From positions 7,819,570-7,883,569 of the forward strand of contig NC_067481.1 of the NCBI RefSeq assembly GCF_947179515.1: a DNA stretch of 64,000 bases, read 5' to 3'. This DNA comes from Apodemus sylvaticus. Taxonomy: Eukaryota > Chordata > Mammalia > Rodentia > Muridae. The position numbers and the translations under genes are program-made. The notes beneath the pieces were generated by a model, which worked only from the letters and a program-made list of their open reading frames with translations, was not told the DNA's origin and ran no database searches. Below, piece after piece: positions 1-10,853 of the stretch (position 1 is its first letter; every line of letters starts with the position of its first letter).

Positions 1-110
1 CCAGGCTAGCCTCCAACTTGCTATATAGATAAAGATGGCCTTGAACTACTGACTCTCTGGCCTCTACCTCCAAGGTGCTGGGTTTATAGACTTGAGCTGT
101 CCTTTATGGT
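1..110 (-). repeat. Old B1, minus, cut by the window edge
   Basis: GGCCTTGAACTACTGA and CCAAGGTGCTGGG are the complement of a B1 body. 110-790 is unique. Confidence 0.5.
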
Positions 111-792
111 TCCGCCGTGCTACCCCAAAGGCCCTTGGTTAGTGGTTTTCTGTTGTGCTGCTCTATGAGCTTCATGAAACTGTTTTCAGGTCGGAACTCA
201 GTGTCCAGGGTAAAAATTATCTGTGCTTCTGAATCATGGACATCCATATTTGACTCTAGAATAAATTGTCTCTCATTTTCCTTTGAGGTAAGAGCTGTGT
301 TTGGGGTGGTTGTTTGTGTGCCTGTGAAGAAGGCACAGTTCCTTGTCTGGTAAAGGAGTGGAGTTGGAGGAATAATGTGTCTGGGTTTGGAAATTATCTG
401 GGTTTTTAGAATCAGGGCTACCTTCAAACCACCCTGTATGAAATCTATACCAGCCCCACACAGTCTACTGCAGAGACGCCTGGACTGCAGGCTCCAAGTA
501 TCCCATGGTGCCCAGCCCTGTTCTGAGTGACACCCTACACCCTGGTGAAGCGCGTGGGACCAGGCTGGGTACCAGGAGAGGCGGGAGTGGGGCCAGAAGG
601 TGGAGAGGCTGCTCCGGTCTGAAGGGAAAGCAGCTGGGAGCTGAGGTTGAAGGCTGAGCTAGCCCAGCAAAGGGGTGTGGCCAGGATGGGGGCGTGGGGG
701 CGGGAAGCACAGGCCCAGGCCCTCCAAGGTAAGGCCATGCGTGGGCAGATCTCCCTACTGTATGAACATGCTGGTGCAAGCAACACATGGAG

Positions 793-1225
793 GGGCAGCT
801 GAGGAGATGCCTTAGTGGGTTAAGCTTCTCGTCATCCAGTCAGAGGACCTGGGTTTGATTCCTGAAACCGACCTGGTAGCTCACAACCATATCTGTAAAT
901 CCAGTTCCAACGGACCCCATGCCTTTTCTGACAACTAGACATACCTAATATGGTATATGCATACATGCAGGCAAAACACTCACCCACTTAAATAAATGAG
1001 TCTAAAAATCGAATAACAATAATGATACAAAGACGCCCAGTGAGACGGCTCATTGGGTAAGGCTGCCTCTCACAGCCTGACAACCTGAGTTTAACCCCGA
1101 GATCCACATGGTAGTGTAGAACCAACTCCTCCTTCCTGTTGTCCTCTGGACTCTACCTGCTTGCTGTGGTATATATACACATACAACCCTCCCACACAAT
1201 AAATGTTAAAAATGAGAATTAAAAA
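793..1225 (+). repeat. Two B3-type SINEs
   Basis: 793-1010 ends CATGCAGGCAAAACACTCA and AATAAATGAG; 1035-1225 is an older relative. Both in Dnai2 intron 6. Confidence 0.75.
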
Positions 1226-1235
1226 AAAAAAAAAA

Positions 1236-1450
1236 GCCAGGCGGTGGTGGCACACGCCTCACTCTGGGAGGCAGAGGCAGGTGGATTTCTGAGTTCGAGG
1301 CCAGCCTGGTCTACAGAGTGAGTTCCACGACAGCCAGGGCTACACAGAGAAACCGTGTCTCTAAAACAAAAAGAAAAAGAAAAAAAATCCAAAAAACCAA
1401 AACCAACCAAACAAAAACAAAAAACAAGAAAAATAAAAATTAAAAATAAA
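1236..1450 (+). repeat. B1 SINE with A-rich tail
   Basis: GCCAGGCGGTGGTGGCACAC start, young mouse B1 body, tail to about 1450. Confidence 0.9.
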
Positions 1451-1467
1451 TAAAAGTAAATAAAAAT

Positions 1468-1785
1468 AGAGGGCAGTAGAGATGGCGCATCGGTTCCAAA
1501 CCCTTGCCACCCCTACAGAGGGCTAGATGGAGTTCTGTTCCTAGTACCCACCCCCAGGTGGCTCGGAGCTCCCTGTAACTCCAGCTGCAGAGGTTACCCA
1601 CCCACAGACAAACACACATGCAGGATATTTTAAATGATAAAATAAAGAGGGGGCTGGAAGGTGGCCCAGCAGTTAAGAGCGCTTACTGCTCTAGCAGAGT
1701 GTTGGAGTTTGGTTCCTGGCATCCAGAGTGGACAGCTCACAATGCCAATATGGGCAGCTATGAGGGTTTGATGGCATTTTCTAAC

Positions 1786-1841
<56 letters not shown>

Positions 1842-1885
1842 CACATGCTGTTACACACACACATAACTAAAAGAAAAAATTTAAA
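1468..1885 (+). repeat. Two B3/B2-type SINEs and a (CA)n tract
   Basis: 1468-1648 and 1650-1885; the second has expanded CA at 1788-1839. Confidence 0.7.
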
Positions 1886-1999
1886 AAGGAAAACTCACGG
1901 GCAGTTTCAAGTCTCTCCTGTGACCCCTTATCTGTGCTTTGCCAACAGAGGGGTGAAGCCTGCCTGTTTCCTGCCCTGAGGTATCTGGCTTTCTCAGCA

Positions 2000-2430
2000 T
2001 CCTGAGGGCCATCAGGTCCCACAGAGCCATTTCCAGGAAAGACACTTTTATAAACCGACCAACATACTAACTTGCTCTTGAGTTTTGACCTACTAGTCCC
2101 TAAATCTGAAACCTTTACCCCTGGCCAGGCCAGGTCCAGAAATGTGTTCCTTTGACTGATTTCTCTGCAAAGCAGCCCTCCAGGGTGGGTCTTGTGATCA
2201 CAGACGTCCTATGGTAACAGGGTAACAACTGAGCTGTTCTGAGCGAGTTTGAAAAGCCACGGACAGGGCTCATGAATAATGAGCGAGGCGGGCTGCTGAA
2301 TAAGTCATGGCATTAGCTTCGCTGCACTCTTGATAATAAGCAGGGATATGTATGGGGCCCATAGCTGTGACACAGCCTGGCTGCTCCCCTGTGGGGGTAT
2401 TAGGTCTGAGAGAGACCGGGACTGTTTCCT
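2000..2430. other. Dnai2: Unique intron segment of Dnai2
   Basis: No repeat or exon recognised. 2270-2340 is AT-rich with AATAATGAG and GCTGAATAAGTCATGG, which look like regulatory sequence. Confidence 0.5.
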
Positions 2431-2434
2431 CGGG

Positions 2435-3070
2435 GAACCAAGAGTTTAAGGCCAGCCTGGGCTATAAAGGAAGACCCCCTTATTTAAAACAAAAATATAT
2501 TAAAAGGCTGGAGAGGTGGCAGAGTGGTTATTAGTGTATACTGCTCTTGCAGAGGACCTGAATTGGGTTTCCCAGCACTCAGACTAGGAAGCTCACAAAG
2601 TGTCTGTGACTCTGGTGCCCCCTTCTGGCCATCATGGGCACTTCACCGAGGTGCACATACCCACACTTCGACATAACCAACCAACAAAAGTTAAAAATGA
2701 AAGTAAATAAAAAAAAACAAGAGTAATTAAACCCCAAGCAAAGCTAAGCATAGTGGCCCAGACTTATACTTCCAGAGCTCAAAAGCTGAGACAGGAGGAT
2801 GAATGCAAGTTTGAGATCAGCCTAGGCTACAGAGTGAGTTCAACTCCTGTATGTGCTCATAGGGAGACCCTGCCTCACAAAATAAAATGTTAAAATAAAA
2901 ATAAATTTAAAAAGAGAGAGAGACAGGAAATGGGGGTGTATGCTTTTAATCTCAGCATCCAGGAGGCATAAGCAGTAAGATCTCTGTGCGTTCAAGGCCA
3001 GCCTGGTTTACACAGCAAGTTCCAGGTCAGCAGGAGCTGCACAGTGAGAGGCTGTCGCAAACAAAATAAA
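2435..3070 (+). repeat. Cluster of B1 and B3 SINEs
   Basis: B1 fragment 2435-2500, B3 2504-2715, old B1 2745-2885 and B1 2925-3070. Confidence 0.7.
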
Positions 3071-3135
3071 AGCTGGATGAGGAAAGCGAACACAGCATGT
3101 GGGAGGTGGAGGCAGCAAAATCAGCAGCCTGGGCT

Positions 3136-3500
3136 ACACCACACACACACACACACACACCTCTGAAACTACAACTCACATACACACACATACACACACA
3201 TACACACACATACACATACACACACATACACACATACACACACACCTCTGAAACTACAATTCACATACTCACATACACATACCTGAAACTATAACACACA
3301 GAGAAACATCTCTGAAACTACAACTCACATACACACACACACCTCTAAAAGTACAACTCACACATACATACAGACATCTGAAACAACTGACATACACATA
3401 TACGCACACACACTTGAAACTATAACACACACATATACACATACATACACTCACACATGTCCACATACCTGAAACTACAACACACACACACACCTGAAAC
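3136..3500 (+). repeat. Compound CA / CTGAAACTACAAC satellite-like array
   Basis: CA and CATA runs are punctuated by repeated spacers of the form CTGAAACTACAACTCACATA (also ...ACTATAACACACA), giving at least seven irregular units. It follows a truncated B1 in Dnai2 intron 6. Confidence 0.8.
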
Positions 3501-3625
3501 ACAAAATGGAATAAAAATTGAAGTAAGGAAAAAAAATAAGTGAGCGATGAAAAGAAGACACCGAGAAATGTAATAAAGCCAGACGTCGGTTCTTAGGACA
3601 CAAACCGGCCTCCTCTTGGCAGACT

Positions 3626-3672
3626 AGGAGGTGACAGGCAGGAGGTGACAGGCAGGAGGTGACAGGCAGGAG
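3626..3672 (+). repeat. 14-base tandem repeat, three units
   Basis: Three exact copies of AGGAGGTGACAGGC and a partial fourth. Confidence 0.9.
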
Positions 3673-3822
3673 CTCCGCGAGGGAAAGCATTCCTACCTTG
3701 ATGGCTGTTCCCTCAGGAATCGGGAAGCAAACTAACTCTTCCTCCCTGAAGTCTCTCCTCTCATACGTTGCGTCACAGCAGTGGGCACACAGGAGGCGAC
3801 ACTGCCCAACTGCGTGGGCAAA

Positions 3823-3876
3823 CCCACCATCACCCACCATCACCCACTGTCACCCACCATCACCCACCATCACCCC
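3823..3876 (+). repeat. 10-base tandem repeat, five units
   Basis: Five units of CCCACCATCA, the third with a changed end (CCCACTGTCA). Confidence 0.9.
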
Positions 3877-4009
3877 ATGTACTTTTTCCAGACACCTCTC
3901 TCAAGTCAGGAGTCCACAGCAGCCCCCATCTCAGGCCCTGGTGCTTGATTTTATTTGAACTATTGCTTTAAAAATAAACCCTATATTTTATTTATTTATT
4001 TATTTATTT

Positions 4010-4190
4010 ACGCACTTACTTATTATGCATGTATGCTATGCGTGTGCAGCTGCACGCAGGCCGTGGCACACACGTAAAGGCTAGAGGACGGCTGTTCTCT
4101 CTGTCCGCTATGTGGGTCCCACAGGTCAACTCAGGTCATCAGGCTTGGTGACAGGCGCCCTTACCCACTGAACCGTCACCCCAGCCTGAA
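4010..4190 (-). repeat. tRNA-derived SINE (B3/B4 group), minus
   Basis: Ends CTTACCCACTGAACCGTCAC and CCCAGCC, the complement of a SINE head; a (TTTA)n tail lies at 3984-4008. Confidence 0.7.
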
Positions 4191-4351
4191 TTATTTTAAA
4201 AACCTTATTTCCTGCTAACGTTAGACTTACCTCAATGATTATGACTGGAGGCCAGCCCAAACCATCAGCATAATCCCAACTCCTAGGTGAGTGCAATGGT
4301 TAGCTTCCTAAATGGTCTTCCTGCTTGCTAAGTCCAGGCTTAGCCCTGATG

Positions 4352-4354
<3 letters not shown>

Positions 4355-4390
<36 letters not shown>
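4355..4390 (+). repeat. (TG)n microsatellite beside Dnai2 exon 6
   Basis: About 18 TG units starting 45 bases beyond the exon 6 donor. Confidence 0.95.
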
Positions 4391-4392
<2 letters not shown>

Positions 4393-4434
4393 GTAGAGTC
4401 CTGGCTGCTGATGGCGGGTCAGGGTCCTCCTTAC

Positions 4435-4548
4435 CTATCTGCCCGTTGTAGCAGCCCCCTAGCAGCACGTGGGAATCCTTGGGGTTGTACTCGAGGGTGA
4501 CGAGAGGAGACGACGGCTTCAGGACGATCTCAGGTCGGTTGGGGTTTT
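4435..4548 (-). CDS. Dnai2: Dnai2 exon 6, residues 204-241, second WD repeat
   Basis: A 114-base exon between acceptor TTCTAG and donor ATAG|GTAAGG. It encodes ENPNRPEIVLKPSSPLV, then TLEYNPKDSHVLLGGCYNGQI, the first strands of the second WD repeat. It ends with one base (G) of the next codon. This is the last Dnai2 exon in the window; the rest of the propeller and the acidic C-terminus lie past the left edge. Confidence 0.95.
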
Positions 4549-5355
4549 CTAGAATGAAGAGGGCCAATCACTTAAGCAGAGGATGAGAAAATCATCAGAG
4601 CAGCCCTTCCCCTCCCCCTCCCTTTGGTCTCTTTTGCCTGAATCTTGGCTGGTGGCTTTATTGGGGGTCAGAGGTGGGGACTGAGGTGCGTATTCATGTT
4701 CTGAATTCCAGTTCTAGTCCATTCCCCAGGTCCGGTGTGAAATAATTTTGATCTCAAGGTGTAGAGTGTGGTGAAGTCCTGAGTGGATGTGTACTTGTGA
4801 GCTGTTGACATAGGCGCAGCCGTGCCAAGGACCCCAGAGTCTCAGAGTCCTGGAGGAACGGCAAAGCCTTACCCCAACACACGCATCCCCTGATGAAGTT
4901 TTGGGGTGAGGCTCTGAGGGAAATGGCAAAGCCTTCCTCAGTGGACTGAGAGGGAGTGTTGACAGTGTGTGCAGAGAATGTCTACCAGGTACTTGTGGCC
5001 TGAAGACTGCTCCCCTGCAGAGATGACTCCTACCACGATTAGCTAAGCCCGCCTCCATGATCTAGGTGTCTAGAATGACCCTGCCTGCTGGTTCATGTGT
5101 ATGGGATACCCCTGTATCCGTGTTCAGCTGTATTCCATGACCCCCCCCCCGCACCCCCCATCTCTGTTCAACTCATACAACAACATGCTGAGCTTCCGGG
5201 ATACTGAGATTCCTCCAGCAGAGAGCCCAGACCGCCCCACCCCGGCTTTTCAATGTGTGTCTGTGTTTGTCTTTTCTTCATTCCTTCGCTGCTTCAGCCA
5301 GGTCCAAGTCCACAGAGACATTAAGTAAATCCACAGAGGTTTTAAGTAAAGTCTG

Positions 5356-5687
5356 CTCTTGGGGCCAGCGAGATGGCCCATCAGGTGAAAGCACTTGCTG
5401 CCCAAGCCGGGTGTGACCTGAGCTCAGTCCTCAGAGCCCAGATAAAGGTAGAAGAAGAGAACTGACCCCACAAAGGTGTCACCGGACCTCCACACATATA
5501 CCATGACACACATACCCTCCCCGCAAGCAATAATATCTTTTTTTTTTCCCGAGACAGGGTTTCTCTGTGTAGCCCTGGCTGTCCTGGAACTCACTCTGTA
5601 GACCAGGCTGGCCTTGAACTCAGAAATCTGCCTGCCTCTGCCTCCCAGAGTGCTGGGATTACGGGCGTGCGCCACCACCGCCTGACT
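5356..5687. repeat. SINE (plus) and B1 (minus)
   Basis: 5356-5535 is a tRNA-derived SINE (GGCCAGCGAGATGGCCCATC); 5537-5687 is a young B1 on the minus strand, in Dnai2 intron 5. Confidence 0.8.
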
Positions 5688-5796
5688 TGTGTTTGACCTC
5701 TTATTTCTACCCTCAGCTCCCCAAGTTTTGCTGGCCTGCCCCCTCCTACCCCACCCCCGAAGTCCTCTCTGGCAGGTGAGACCACCCGTCTCTCAC

Positions 5797-5939
5797 CCAG
5801 GTCCCAGATGTAGGAGTCGTGGCTCATGCCCATGGGCGCACGCTGGAACTTCAAGCAGGAATAGGCCACTGCCAGTTTCTTGTTACCATCAGGGTGCCAG
5901 GAGAGGTGTGTGGCTGTCCGCTTGATCTCCTGAGGGTCC
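5797..5939 (-). CDS. Dnai2: Dnai2 exon 5, residues 156-204, first WD repeat
   Basis: A 143-base exon. After the shared Arg codon it reads DPQEIKRTATHLSWHPDG and ends SYIWDL, which is the core of the first WD40 repeat (HLSWHPDG turn and closing WD). The donor CTGG|GTGAGA leaves one base of the next Glu codon, completed in exon 6. The acceptor is CCTCCAG at 5940-5946. WD repeats of dynein intermediate chains form the beta-propeller that binds the motor heavy chain; that role is known for the family and was not read from this sequence. Confidence 0.95.
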
Positions 5940-6067
5940 CTGGAGGGGAAAGGCGGAGAAAGCAGGGAATGGAGGGAATAGTCCCCCAGTTTTGCATTTA
6001 TCAGATTCCTTTAAAAAAAAAAAAAACCAAGTAGATCTGTGCAACTGCTTTCTCTTAGAAATTGCTT

Positions 6068-6955
6068 TTACGAGGCTGAAGCTAGGTAGTAGGTGCTCCT
6101 GCCTGTGACCCAGCACCACTCCAGAGGCCAGCTTGGGCGACAGAGAGATCCTGTCTCAAACAAATGACAAACAACGCCCAAACCATACAGAAACCCCAAA
6201 GTTGACAGACTCCCTTAAATAGAAAAACAATCTCAAACTTTGCCTAGAATGTACAAGGAATTAACCAGGAAGCAAATGAGTGAAATCTAGAAGCTAACTA
6301 TTTTTTAAGGCAAGGTCTCATGTCCCCCAGGCTGGTCTTGAACTAAGGATAACCTTTCTGATCCATCTGCCTCCAGTACTGGGATTGCAGGCGTGTACCA
6401 TCACACCCAGTATAGAAGGTACTAGGACAGAACCCTTGACTATGAACATGTTGGGCACACACATGCACTGCCAACCCAGGCTGTGTCCCCTGCAGGACAG
6501 TATCTGCTTATCTGACTGATGCTACGTCATGTCATCCTGAAGAGCTTTATTTAACAGTTACCCCCTTCCCCTCTAAAGCAGGGTCTCATGGTGTAGCTCC
6601 GGCTAGTCTGAAACTCACTCTGTAGACCAGGCTGGACTTGGACTTACCAAAATCTGCCTGCCTCTGCTTCTCTAGAGCTGGGATCAAAAGGTGTGTGCTA
6701 CCATGCTGGGCGGGGAGTCCTGTCCAGCTGTGTCAGCACCCCTTATACCCCAACCCCAATCCTAACAAAAGAGAAGCAGTTCTCTTGCTAGAACCTTTGC
6801 CTACATGCATGAAGTTTGATCCCCAGCCCTACATAAAACAAGGGCTGTAATCCCGGCACTTGGGAGGCAGAGACAGAAGGAACTCGAATGAGTGCTTCAT
6901 AGTGAGCCTGAGCCAGCCTGAACTACAGGACAGCCTGTCTCGGAAAGAAAGAACT
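6068..6955. repeat. Four old B1 copies
   Basis: 6068-6180 plus, 6301-6412 minus, 6575-6713 minus and 6841-6955 plus, all diverged. Confidence 0.65.
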
Positions 6956-7123
6956 TTAGGGAGGGAGAGGGGAAGAAAAGATTCAGAGACACGGACCCAT
7001 CTGTGAGTGAAGGAGGCCAGAGTAAAGGGGCCACAGGAGTTGGAGGGCAGGAGAATGAAAAGGGAAGGGAATGAAAACACACTCTGTGTTGTTGGTCCAA
7101 ATCCACAGATTATGAGGCCCATG

Positions 7124-7138
7124 AGTGCCCCCTAGTGG
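7124..7138 (-). promoter_or_regulatory. CTCF-like core motif
   Basis: On the minus strand the bases read CCACTAGGGGGCACT, a full match to the CTCF core consensus (CCASYAGRGGGCRCT-like). It sits in Dnai2 intron 4 in non-SINE sequence between a truncated B1 and a CCTT tract. Motif quality is high; occupancy is not known. Confidence 0.65.
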
Positions 7139-7158
7139 AAATCATGCCTCTGCATCGG

Positions 7159-7500
7159 TTTTCCTTCCTTCCTTCCTTCCTTCCTTCCTTCCTTCCTTCC
7201 TTCCTTCCTTTCTTCCTTTTTTCCTTCCTTATTTATTTCTCTCCTCCCTTCTTCCTTCCCTCTTTCTGAACTGTCTTTCCTTTTCTAAAGACAGGGTCTT
7301 AGAAGCCCAGACTCACCTCAGACTCCCTGTGTATCCTGATACTCCAGCCTCAGTTTCTCAAGTGCTGGGATTACAGGTGTGTGCCACCATGTTTGATTTT
7401 TCCCCTCTTTTTTAAGACAAAGTTTCACTAAGTAACCCAGACTGGCCTAGAACTTTCAATCCTCCTGCCTCAGCCTAAGTGCTAGAACCATAGGTGTGTG
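7159..7500 (-). repeat. (CCTT)n tract and two old B1 copies
   Basis: CCTT run 7159-7230; minus B1 copies at 7290-7400 and 7412-7500. Confidence 0.75.
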
Positions 7501-7639
7501 GACTATCACACTGTGTGCTCAGGGCGGGAGGGAGGGAGTTATCCGAGAACTCTCGGCTCTCTCTACTCAGTTTTGCGGAAGGCCTAGAACTATGTGAAAA
7601 ACTAAAGCCAATTTTTGAAAATAATTTTTCATCTATGTA

Positions 7640-8010
7640 TGTTTTTTTAATATATGAGTAGTACCCTGCATGTATATACACTTGCATGCCAGACGAGGGC
7701 ATCAGACCCCTTTAGAAATGGGTGCTGGGAATTGAACTCAGGATCTCTGGAAGAGCAGCCAGTGTTCTTAACCACTGAACCATCTCACCAGCCCGTAAAG
7801 TCAATTAATTTGTAAGAGGTTTGTTTAAAAAAAAAATTAAAATTAAAAAAAGAGGTTTGTTTGTTTGCTTGTTTATTTACAAGTATGAGTGTTTGGCCTG
7901 TATGTATGTACGGGCCTCACATGCATGCCTGGTGCCTATGTAGGCCAGAAGAGGGTATCAGATTCCTGTAGAGTGGTTCTCAGCATCCTCACTGGGCAGG
8001 TCTAGGGGAG
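7640..8010 (-). repeat. Two tRNA-derived SINEs, minus
   Basis: 7640-7795 ends CCATCTCACCAGCCC; 7850-8010 is a truncated relative, close to Dnai2 exon 4. Confidence 0.75.
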
Positions 8011-8033
8011 CTGACACCTCTCTCTAGAGCTAC

Positions 8034-8155
8034 CTGAAGACGTTGATGGTCTTGGCTGAAGGTGCCTCTTCAGTTACCTCCACGGCCTCCTCGTCATCAA
8101 AATATTCCTCGTAGATGTCGATGGCATTGTTCTGCTTGATGCAGTGCTCCATGAT
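8034..8155 (-). CDS. Dnai2: Dnai2 exon 4, residues 116-156 (last codon split)
   Basis: A 122-base exon between acceptor CTCAG (8156-8160) and donor CAG|GTAGCT. It encodes IMEHCIKQNNAIDIYEEYFD followed by an acidic linker and SAKTINVF; the final Arg codon is split AG|G with exon 5. The segment leads into the WD propeller and matches DNAI2 closely. The exon ends in phase 2. Confidence 0.95.
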
Positions 8156-8384
8156 CTGAGGAGACGCCAAGCCAAGAAATCTTAGCACTGAAGAGAGCCA
8201 CCCCGCAACATTTCTGACGTTCATCACGGTCTAGTCCAAACCCAACACTCTTCTGGTGAGAGGACCTAACACACCCCACTTTAGAACAGGCTGCCACGCT
8301 ATCCTTAAGCTTCAATTCCCCAGGACAGCCCAGGCTTCTCGGGAAAACCACAGAAAAAGGACAGCCAATCAGCAACTGCCCCAA

Positions 8385-8748
8385 TGTCAGGACAGGAGCT
8401 TACAACAGATTCACAAAAGTCCCTAAAAAAAAAAAAAGTCCTCTCTCCCTCGTGGTACAAACCAACCAAAAGTGTATGAATATCTCATACCATAAGCCCA
8501 ACCAATCCTGAGGAAGGTGACCCAACCGCAGATGGAGAACCCCTGACTAGCCTTAAAAGGGGCCTGCTTCCCTCAGGGTCGCCATTTTGCTTGAATGGTT
8601 GACCCTGCATGATGGATGTTCCTGCAGAATAAATGCTCTTTCTCTTTGCATACTATGGGGTCTGGGGACTTCTTTCAGGGATTCTCGGACCCTTCTATCA
8701 GGAGCCTTCTTTAATCCCTTTAGCAGGAAATTCCCTCCTTACGGGACA
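8385..8748 (+). mobile_element. Probable solo ERV LTR in Dnai2 intron 3
   Basis: It starts TGTCAGGACAGG and ends ACGGGACA, with CCAAT-like sequence, a TTAAAAGG box near 8552 and AATAAA at 8628-8633 followed by a CT-rich R/U5-like part. This is the architecture of a gammaretrovirus-like LTR. No clear target-site duplication was found, so the ends are uncertain. Confidence 0.45.
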
Positions 8749-8999
8749 AACAGGAGTGTCCCTGTCTCTGACAGTGTGTCTTTTAAGGGTGTCTGGTGAG
8801 GTCAGTGTGTCTGTCTGTCTTGGATTTGTGGAGTGAGTTACAAACTGTTTGGGAGCAGGAGGCATGTGAGATTCAGTTTGCAGCCTCTGCTGTGTCTGGC
8901 AGAGGGTTGAAATTCAGTTCAGTGCCTGAATGAACACTACTGGCTGATTGGAAAGGCTCTTCTAGGGTAGCCTTTGTTGTGCAAGCCTTGGGGTTTACT

Positions 9000-9160
9000 G
9001 GGGGGGGGGGGGGAACATGCTCACCGTTGCGCATATGTGGAGGTCAGAGGTCAGCTTATAGGAGTGAGCCCTCTCCTACTATCATGAGAGTTCTAGGACT
9101 TCAAGTGATCAGCCATGGGAACCAGAACCTCTACCAACACAGCCATCTTGCCAGCCCTTT
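9000..9160 (-). repeat. Poly-G run and SINE, minus
   Basis: A G run at 9000-9014 followed by a diverged SINE ending CAGCCATCTTGCCAGCCC. Confidence 0.65.
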
Positions 9161-9335
9161 TCCAAGCATTTTAGATTCCTCCTAAAACACGTTTGCCTAG
9201 ATCCTTATGGTCAACAGTGAGTTTCCACCTCCCTGGCTGAGAGCTACCCCCTACACGGGGCTACACACAGCCTGCAGAGCACAGTCAGAGCAGGGAGTAG
9301 TGGTGTGGGACAGCTGGCGCTGGAGGGAGGCTCAC

Positions 9336-9497
9336 CGAGCCCAGCTGCATGACAGCGTTGATGTAGTTCTCGTCCTTCTCCACTTTCTTCCGGAAGCGGA
9401 TGGTCTGCTCCAGCTCCTGGGGGTTCACATCCTTGGGCCAGCCCCCCTCGACATGGTTAACCCCACAGCTCTCCATCTCAAACCGTTCTGTGTTGGC
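9336..9497 (-). CDS. Dnai2: Dnai2 exon 3, residues 62-115
   Basis: A 162-base exon of 54 codons, phase 0 at both ends. It starts ANTERFEM after the acceptor TTCAG and ends NAVMQLGS at the donor TCG|GTGAG. It holds the conserved VNHVEGGWPKDVN block and a charged helix (RFRKKVEKDEN) of the N-terminal region of DNAI2. The reading frame continues directly from exon 2 and into exon 4. Skipping this exon would keep the frame. Confidence 0.95.
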
Positions 9498-9732
9498 CTG
9501 AACAGAACCATGGGTGAGAAGACATTTATCTCTGGGCTAAGTATTCAGCCATTTCTGCAAACCTGGGTCTTGGGACCCTAAGCTCTTCAGGGAATACTGA
9601 AGAAGGGGTGTCCTGACCAAAGCCACAATGTGAGGAGGCCCTCTCTGGTCCTCAACAGCACTACCTCGAAAGCCTTACAGGGGACAGTGGTGGTCATGGA
9701 AACCCTAGTCCCATCTTTACCTTAAATAGGTC

Positions 9733-9832
9733 CAGGAGTCCACCCACCCATCCTGGGAGATATCATATCAACAGTGAATAATCCTTCATCCCTCAGTATC
9801 ACAGAGACTGGGAATCAGTAACAGCAATTCAG
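9733..9832. repeat. Direct repeat copy A in Dnai2 intron 2
   Basis: About 100 bases resembling 10546-10638 at roughly 80 percent by eye (shared CCACCCA, ATCCTTCATCC-like, ATCACAGAGACTG and AGCAATTCAG blocks). The origin is not recognised. Confidence 0.6.
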
Positions 9833-10235
9833 CTCATTCACGCCAAGGTCGTCAGGGTCATCCATGCCCATGAGATTGGGAAAAGAGTGCTCTGGACAAA
9901 TCAAGTGATACTGGTTGATCCTGGTAAGATGGGTTAGTCCATGTCACATGGTTTTCGGTGTGGCTGACAGAATCAAGGGTTGATCCCTTACTGTGTGGGG
10001 ACTCGGTGTCCCTGGGGGCCTAACCCATTCCAATGGGAGTCGCCCGCATAACACTTTCTTTTTCTTTAGCCCTTCTGAATAGTTCTCTCAGAAGGCCCAA
10101 AGGCCCAGAATCATCTCAAAGGCCCCAGTACTCTTAGGAGGAACATTTTGGTTCTAGGTATATCCCATTTTTTTGATATTGCAGTATGACCAACACTATC
10201 ATCTACAAAGTTCATACTCAGTAAGCACATTGTCA

Positions 10236-10237
<2 letters not shown>

Positions 10238-10272
<35 letters not shown>

Positions 10273-10440
10273 TGAACACAGGAAATAGATGTAATCTTAA
10301 AAATAAAACAGACTTGGGAGACGGAGGCAGGAGGATCAGAACCTCAAGGTCACCCTTCTCTTGACAAGTTCAAGGCCAAGTTAGAATACATGACCACTTG
10401 GCTACATATTTAAAAAAAAAAAAAAAGAAAAAGAAAAATC
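10238..10440 (+). repeat. (CA)n tract and B4/B1 fragment
   Basis: CA at 10238-10269; B4-type 3' part (GGAGGCAGGAGGATCAGAAC) from 10312 with A-tail. Confidence 0.65.
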
Positions 10441-10545
10441 ACACATACAAAAAAATTCTCATAATGTTTTAAGTAGATTCACCGGTTTGTGCTGGACCAC
10501 ATTCGCAGATGTCCTCAGCCATATCTGAAGCTGACTAGGCCTAGG

Positions 10546-10638
10546 AATCCACCCATCCCTCCTGGGGGATAGCATAGTAACACTGAGTAACCCTTCATCC
10601 TTCTACATCACAGAGACTGCCCACCAGTAGCAATTCAG
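10546..10638. repeat. Direct repeat copy B in Dnai2 intron 2
   Basis: Second copy of the 9733-9832 sequence in the same orientation, 810 bases away. The flanks outside the shared part do not match. Confidence 0.6.
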
Positions 10639-10853
10639 AGCTCGGACTTCGCCTTGTGCCTTTTGTGAGACACACAAGAGGTCGGACACAACTACTCTGG
10701 CCCAAGAAGAGTGGGTATTGTCTACTCCTCATCCTGGCTCTTGGGGTGACTCCACCCACATACCTCCTGCACCTATTCTCGGCACCTCTACCTAGTTTCC
10801 AGGTCAGCCAATCTCCCCACTGACCACCCTGCGTCTTCAGGGCAGGAACCCAC

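Noticed and set aside
3823..3876. Regular short repeats that might suggest a CRISPR array
   Set aside because: Ten-base direct tandem units without unique spacers in a mammalian intron; an ordinary minisatellite.
1..4434. Next Dnai2 exon (third WD repeat)
   Set aside because: Searched for a Cys-Trp-Asp-Thr start after an acceptor in minus sense; none found, so it must lie outside the window.
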